Below, one piece after another: positions 59,649 through 64,000 of a stretch of DNA of 64,000 bases. Origin of the DNA: Sphingobacteriales bacterium (lineage in GTDB: Bacteria > Bacteroidota > Bacteroidia > Chitinophagales > CAIOSU01). How positions within the stretch are numbered: position 1 is the first letter of the stretch; each line of letters starts with the position of its first letter. Location: NCBI GenBank assembly GCA_027483645.1, contig JAIXUD010000011.1, positions 62,001 through 126,000 on the forward strand, given 5' to 3'. The notes under the pieces are model-generated. The model was not told where the DNA came from. It searched no databases and saw only the letters and a list, made by a program, of their open reading frames with translations. A program made the translations under genes and the position numbers.

Positions 59649-61012
59649 GCTTCTTGTTTCAACAAGATAACCAATTGTTCTATGTTGAGCTCGTTTTGCT
59701 CACCGGTTATCATGTTCTTCACGGTCAGTTTTTGGCGCTTTACTTCTTCTTCGCCTACAAAAATCACATAGTGTACGTTCTTAGCGTTGGCATATTTCAT
59801 CTGCTTGGCCATCTTATCGTCGCTGGGGAACAGCTCTGCGCTAATGTCGGCCATGTGCAGCTTTTGCAGGTAGCCAAACGCCGCCTTCTCAAACTCGCCA
59901 CCAAAGTTGATAAATAGCGCCGTAGTAGCCTGTGTAACATCGGGCGGGAACAGGTTCAACTCTTCCAGCACGTCGTAAATGCGCTCTGCGCCAAACGAGA
60001 TACCCACCCCCGAAACGCCGTTCAGGCCGAACATACCGGTAAGGTTATCGTACCGACCGCCGCCGCCGATGCTGCCCATTTCCACACCTACCGCCTTCAC
60101 TTCGAAGATGGTACCGGTGTAGTAGTTCAGTCCACGGGCAAGGGTGAGGTCAAACTCTACCTTGGCGCGGTAAAGGTGTGCTATCTCCAAGTAATTAAAC
60201 AGCATCTCCATCTCGGCTACGCCTTGTAGCCCAGTCTGGGAGTGCTTTAAGTGCTCCTTTACCTTAGCCAGCTTTTCCTTGTTCTCTAAGCCTTGGCTTT
60301 CTATAAAAAAGTGCATCACCTCAGGGTTGATGCCACGGGTTACCAACTCTTTCGTTACGCCCTCAATACCTATCTTATCTAGCTTATCAATAGCTACAGT
60401 TAGGTGTACCAGTTGGTCACTTACGCCCGCCACTTCGGCTAGGCCAGCCAATAGCTTGCGGTTGTTGATTTTGATAATTACCTCTAGGCCCAGCTTAGTA
60501 AATACCTCATCGTATATCTGTGTCAGCTCTGCTTCGTTCAGCAGGCTGTTGGTGCCCACCACATCGGCATCGCATTGGTAAAACTCCCGGTAGCGACCCT
60601 TCTGTGGCCTATCGGCACGCCATACGGGCTGTATCTGGTAACGCTTGAAGGGGAAGGCAATATCGTTCTGGTTCATCACCACGAATCTTGCAAAAGGTAT
60701 GGTGAGATCATACCGCAAACCCTTGCCACTAATGGCAAACGACAGCTTCTTGGCATCCTTGCTCTCGTATACATCAGGCTTCACGTCTTTCAGGTAGTCG
60801 CCACTATCCAGCACTTTAAACAGCAGTTGGTCGCCCTCCTCACCGTATTTGCCGGTGAGGGTTTCCAGGTTCTCCATAGTTGGCGTTTCCAGTGGCTGGT
60901 AGCCAAACTTTTCGAACACCTTGCGGATGGTGCCGAAGATGTAGTTGCGCTTATAAACCTCCTTCGGCCCGAAATCGCGGGTGCCCTTGGGGATAGAGGG
61001 TTTTACTTTCAT
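59645..61012 (-). CDS. hisS: Histidine-tRNA ligase
   Basis: A 455-residue class II aminoacyl-tRNA synthetase. Start KPSIPKGTRDFGPKEVYKRN is diagnostic; motif 2 RYREFYQCDADVVG (near 135), the histidine-specific LARGLNYYTGTIFE (near 283) and GGGRYDNLTGMFG (near 311) are clear. The C-terminal anticodon-binding part is at 350-455. ATG at 61012 is chosen rather than upstream 61054, which lacks family residues. Overlap with hutH by 4 bp links histidine catabolism and charging. Confidence 0.95.
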   Translation of the reverse strand: MKVKPSIPKGTRDFGPKEVYKRNYIFGTIRKVFEKFGYQPLETPTMENLETLTGKYGEEGDQLLFKVLDSGDYLKDVKPDVYESKDAKKLSFAISGKGLRYDLTIPFARFVVMNQNDIAFPFKRYQIQPVWRADRPQKGRYREFYQCDADVVGTNSLLNEAELTQIYDEVFTKLGLEVIIKINNRKLLAGLAEVAGVSDQLVHLTVAIDKLDKIGIEGVTKELVTRGINPEVMHFFIESQGLENKEKLAKVKEHLKHSQTGLQGVAEMEMLFNYLEIAHLYRAKVEFDLTLARGLNYYTGTIFEVKAVGVEMGSIGGGGRYDNLTGMFGLNGVSGVGISFGAERIYDVLEELNLFPPDVTQATTALFINFGGEFEKAAFGYLQKLHMADISAELFPSDDKMAKQMKYANAKNVHYVIFVGEEEVKRQKLTVKNMITGEQNELNIEQLVILLKQEA

Positions 61013-61068
61013 TGTGTTGAGTAAACTAGGAATTAGGAATGAGCAGCTAGACAATAGCTAGCAGCCTT

Positions 61069-61076
61069 CAAAGATA
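61069..61076 (-). promoter_or_regulatory. -7 promoter box of hisS
   Basis: TATCTTTG on the minus strand, 56 nt before the ATG at 61012. Confidence 0.4.
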
Positions 61077-61168
61077 GGAGGTTTTTGTGGGAAGGGGAGT
61101 GGGGTAGGTTTGATGAAGCTTTGCGCAGTGGCTGATTACTAGCAAATGTAAAAGGGTAGTATAAATAA

Positions 61169-61200
61169 AGAGAGGACATTTGCCCTCTCTCCTTATTTTT
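61169..61200 (-). terminator. Hairpin terminator between radical SAM gene and hisS
   Basis: Stem AGAGAGG / CCTCTCT (7 bp) with T-runs on both sides (TTTATTTAT on the minus strand, TTATTTTTT on the plus). It follows the radical SAM stop by about 46 bp. Confidence 0.7.
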
Positions 61201-61246
61201 TCAAAATACGACTGTTTCTAGTGTTGCAAGTTACCATTGCTGACCA

Positions 61247-62860
61247 TCAAGATACTTTGGCATACTGTTGCTGCTCTTTAAAATCTTTAGTCATTTGTTT
61301 TGCCTGCGGCATATAGTTCTTTCTTATCTGGGTTGCTCTCGGTGTTGCAAATCCCAATTTTCTGATAAAGAATGAGTACAAATGGAACAAATTATGCTTA
61401 GCATAAGCCCAAAACTCTGGATTAAGGGTACTTAGTCCTACAAGCAAATCCACCATGAAAGCCACCATTTTGCTTAAAATAGCAGGCATCCATCTTACGT
61501 GTTTTACTTCCATTTTCACCCTTAATGCTTTTGGCACTATTGGGAAAACCTTAAACAAAAATTCATAGGCAAGGTAGGTTTTGCCCATTTCCTTGTCTTT
61601 TACGTTTTTCTCGTTCCGATAAAAAAAGAATTCTTTCCCTTCATAAATTCTATCCACCTGTTCTTCGCTTAGCTCACCGGCGGCAATAGCATTGTTCATC
61701 ATTTCAGTACCGGGCAAAAAGCAGGTCCAAAAAGTTTGGATGCGCATTGGGGTTTCCTTGGCATATAGCTTTCGCGCTGTTTCTTGTGCCGAAATAGGCT
61801 CGCCAGGCAACCCAAACATATGGTCAACCTTAGGTTTAAGGCCCGCATCGTTCATGGCTTTCAATGCCTTTTCAATATGCACGCCACTTTCGTATCTTTT
61901 TAGTGTGCCTCGCTTATGGTCATCATCCATACTCTGCACGCCCATTTGCACAAAACTACCCCCTGCGTCGGCCATCCACTGCGCTACCTCGTCATCCATA
62001 TATTTAGGGTGCGTAAGGCATTGAAATGGAACCCCTATTTCGTTTTTGTACCGAATTAAAAACTCTTTAAGCCAAGGCTTATTCACGGTAAATACATCAT
62101 CTTGAAAATTTACCATTTTGATGTTGTACCGCTGCTTGGCCTCAATCAATTCGTCCATCATGTGTTCAACGCTTCGCTGGCGCACATATTTTCCCTTGTC
62201 TTTTTTACTATCGGGCAGTTCGGCGAAAAAGTTGTTGAAACAGAAAGTACAACGATAAGGGCAGCCACGAGATGCCATGGTTAGCCATAAATCGTTTACC
62301 CTTATGTGTTCTTCCCACAAAACCTTATCGAAAGCGGGTAAAGAATCCAGATCTTGGATAAACCCAGCTTGTTCACCGCGAACAATACGGCCATCTTTAG
62401 CCTTAAAACGAGTATTTACTATCGGCTCTTCTGTATACCCGCTCTCTATGCGCCTTACAATTTGTGGGAAACAGACTTCACCCTCACCCACTACTACATA
62501 ATCCACCTCAGGTTTTGCCAATACACGCTCGGGCACTGCAGATACATGAACTCCGCCCCAAACCGTTTTAATATTTGGGAAAATAATTTTTGCTTCGCGG
62601 GCAATACCCAGCATCCATTGGTAGGTTGAGGTAAGTGGCGTGAAGGCAAGTATATCGGGCTGTTGTTTGCGGATAGCCTTTATTACCTCCTCCCTATCGT
62701 CAAATATTTTGCCCAGCCATTCAATTTCCAAGTTAAACCGATCGTTAAAGAGTGCTGCACTAAAAGCCAAACCGACCTCGTGCCCTTCTCTTTTCAAAAT
62801 GGCCGACAACAAGCTTATGGCTAATTGCTCAGTTCCTATGGCGACGAACGTAATTTTCAT
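61247..62860 (-). CDS. B12-binding radical SAM protein (BchE-like)
   Basis: A 537-residue enzyme with an N-terminal B12-binding-like domain (residues 1-145, WGGVHVSAVPERVL, VDYVVVGEGEVCF) and a radical SAM core. The cluster motif is SRGCPYRCTFCFNN with cysteines at 200, 204 and 207, followed by QDDVFTVNKPWLKEFL and GVQSMDDDHKRG. No DxHxxG cobalamin motif is seen, as in the BchE/cyclase group. Such enzymes do methylation, cyclisation or C-C bond chemistry; the substrate cannot be given. ATG at 62860 is chosen because the upstream frame lacks homology. Confidence 0.87.
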   Translation of the reverse strand: MKITFVAIGTEQLAISLLSAILKREGHEVGLAFSAALFNDRFNLEIEWLGKIFDDREEVIKAIRKQQPDILAFTPLTSTYQWMLGIAREAKIIFPNIKTVWGGVHVSAVPERVLAKPEVDYVVVGEGEVCFPQIVRRIESGYTEEPIVNTRFKAKDGRIVRGEQAGFIQDLDSLPAFDKVLWEEHIRVNDLWLTMASRGCPYRCTFCFNNFFAELPDSKKDKGKYVRQRSVEHMMDELIEAKQRYNIKMVNFQDDVFTVNKPWLKEFLIRYKNEIGVPFQCLTHPKYMDDEVAQWMADAGGSFVQMGVQSMDDDHKRGTLKRYESGVHIEKALKAMNDAGLKPKVDHMFGLPGEPISAQETARKLYAKETPMRIQTFWTCFLPGTEMMNNAIAAGELSEEQVDRIYEGKEFFFYRNEKNVKDKEMGKTYLAYEFLFKVFPIVPKALRVKMEVKHVRWMPAILSKMVAFMVDLLVGLSTLNPEFWAYAKHNLFHLYSFFIRKLGFATPRATQIRKNYMPQAKQMTKDFKEQQQYAKVS

Positions 62861-63224
62861 TTCCTCTTTTTTGTAATTTTCCTTTTTTAAAATAATCATA
62901 TCATTCTTGGCTAAACATACGAAAAACAAATAGTTAACGCAAGATTTCTTATGTTAATGTTTCGAAAGGCGGATAGCTATAAATGTGTAAAGCACAGGTT
63001 TATGTGAATGGAACTTTCATATTGTTTGGCTTTGGTAAATTAATAGAATGAGGCAATACTAATAACAACCCAAATTTCGTGGCGGCTTTTATGCTGTTTT
63101 TCTATTACAAACATATGGCAAGAGGGCCTTGTAAGAGCATGATATGTAATGGGTTTGAGCGCCTGGCTTTTTTATTTTTCAACCAATAAATTAAGTATTT
63201 TTAAGCCGCACATATACGGCACAT
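62861..63224. other. Gene-free gap before the carbon-nitrogen hydrolase
   Basis: No gene. The minus-strand TATGTTTA near 62917-62924 could be a -7 box for the radical SAM gene. The plus-strand TATTTTTA near 63196 could serve the hydrolase. Neither is certain. Confidence 0.35.
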
Positions 63225-64000
63225 ATGAAGGTCAAAATAGGCTTAGGGCAATTGTTGGTTGAAGGCGGCGAACCATGGCGCAATATTGAGCGCGCACAAA
63301 AGCTGATAGCCAAAGCTGCGAAAGAAGGTTGCGACATTATTTTGCTGCCGGAAACCATTGATTTTGCTTGGACACACCCCAGTGCCCACACCGAAAGTGA
63401 GCCCATCCCCGGCCCGTTTAGCAACGTGTTTGTTGAGGAGGCCAAAAAGCACAATATCTACATCTGCGTAGGGCTTACAGAGAAAGTAGGCGAGGTGAAT
63501 TATAATACTGCCCTGTTGATTGACAACCAAGGCAACATCATTGGCAAGCACCATAAAATCAACCTTTTGGTGGTGGAGCATCCATTTTACCAAATCGGTC
63601 AAACGCTTAATGTGATTGATACGCCGTTTGGCAAAATCGGCCTCAACGTTTGCGCCGATAACTATGACGACTCGCTGCACATTGGCCACACGTTGGCCCG
63701 CATGGGTGCCCAGTTTATATTGTCGCCTAGCTCATGGACGGTGGACTACCACATAACCGAGGAAGACGACCCATACCGAGATAAGTGGGAGAAGCCATTC
63801 AGCATCCTAGCGCGACTGTACGATATAGTGGTGGTGAGCACTACCAGCGTGGGCTATATAGTGGGCGGCCCTTATGAAGGTAAGAAGATGGTGGGCTGTA
63901 GCTTGGTAGTAGGCAAAGAAGGCGTGCTGAGCAAAGGGCAGTTTAATGAATTTGCCGGGGAATTGCGTACTATTGAGTTTGAAGTGCCCGAACGCAAGGA
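63225..64000 (+). CDS. Carbon-nitrogen hydrolase (nitrilase superfamily), cut by window end
   Basis: The first 258 residues of a nitrilase-superfamily enzyme. The catalytic triad is present: Glu at 43 (ILLPETIDF), Lys at 111 (GKHHKINLL) and Cys at 143 (GLNVCADNYDD). The family typically cleaves amide C-N bonds in the cytoplasm; the subfamily cannot be told. The gene extends beyond base 64000. Start is the ATG at 63225. Confidence 0.88.
   Translation, partial: MKVKIGLGQLLVEGGEPWRNIERAQKLIAKAAKEGCDIILLPETIDFAWTHPSAHTESEPIPGPFSNVFVEEAKKHNIYICVGLTEKVGEVNYNTALLIDNQGNIIGKHHKINLLVVEHPFYQIGQTLNVIDTPFGKIGLNVCADNYDDSLHIGHTLARMGAQFILSPSSWTVDYHITEEDDPYRDKWEKPFSILARLYDIVVVSTTSVGYIVGGPYEGKKMVGCSLVVGKEGVLSKGQFNEFAGELRTIEFEVPERK

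Noticed and set aside
1-64000. tRNA, rRNA, CRISPR, prophage or IS transposase
   Set aside because: I looked for cloverleaf ends, conserved rRNA segments, regular repeats and transposase frames and found none.

Overview
The window is a stretch of chromosome from a member of the Bacteroidota, most likely a chitinophagal or sphingobacterial type. Evidence: proteins with type IX secretion C-terminal sorting domains (626-2062, 43670-46843), SprB-like and PKD repeats, a DUF5686 outer-membrane protein, a fused alpha/beta E1 dehydrogenase, DUF4175 and DUF349 proteins, and many promoters with the phylum's TAnnTTTG -7 box. I see no rRNA, tRNA, CRISPR array, prophage or intact insertion sequence.

Layout. 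0-9 kb: small membrane protein, secreted hydrolase, E1 dehydrogenase, secreted hypothetical protein, a 49-residue DUF2256 zinc-ribbon gene, scpB and an overlapping pseudouridine synthase with a long basic N-terminus. 9-15.4 kb: two MORN-like (YwqK) proteins around a small lipoprotein, an M42 peptidase, a DJ-1/PfpI protein, a two-repeat acidic protein and an alpha/beta hydrolase. 15.4-20.4 kb: polysaccharide export trio (flippase, chain-length protein, polymerase/ligase), then a fatty-acid-hydroxylase-like protein. 20.4-24.7 kb: DUF349 protein, scpA, gamma carbonic anhydrase, hydrolase. 24.7-34.6 kb: a leftward block with DUF4175, an RsbW-like kinase, ybeY, mnmG and an Ig-like lipoprotein, preceded by a peptide-binding lipoprotein. 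Two perfect parS palindromes lie between and inside ybeY and mnmG. 34.8-41 kb: DUF5686, ArsR regulator, nadA, nadD, fabH. 41-47 kb: ridA, an NlpC/P60 lipoprotein-like hydrolase, an orphan HipB antitoxin with two operators and a hipA remnant, and a 1057-residue T9SS protein. 47-51 kb: rmuC and kup. 51.6-55.6 kb: TetR regulator and paaABCD, with hairpin repeats in three of the gaps and no paaE. 55.6-64 kb: AraC regulator, acetyltransferase, DUF1801, an SH3-like protein without a normal start codon, hutH, hisS, a B12-binding radical SAM protein and a carbon-nitrogen hydrolase cut by the window end.

How genes work together. ScpA and ScpB are the two condensin partners of SMC but are encoded about 16 kb apart. 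The parS sites and mnmG suggest an origin-proximal chromosome segregation region. NadA and NadD belong to NAD synthesis. PaaABCD form the phenylacetyl-CoA epoxidase and its maturation factor under a probable TetR switch.

Intergenic DNA is unusually rich in repeats: GACC-type low-complexity arrays, a 55-bp double palindrome, a 179-bp inverted-repeat element, and three MITE-like elements built on CGTCATTGCG...GCAATCCC ends. Several -7 boxes lie 4-9 nt from the start codon, which implies leaderless or very short-leader mRNAs. No single undescribed defence or metabolic system stands out. The strongest novel signals are the parS sequence built into the ybeY coding end, the HipB operators with a lost toxin, and the structured leaders and repeats.
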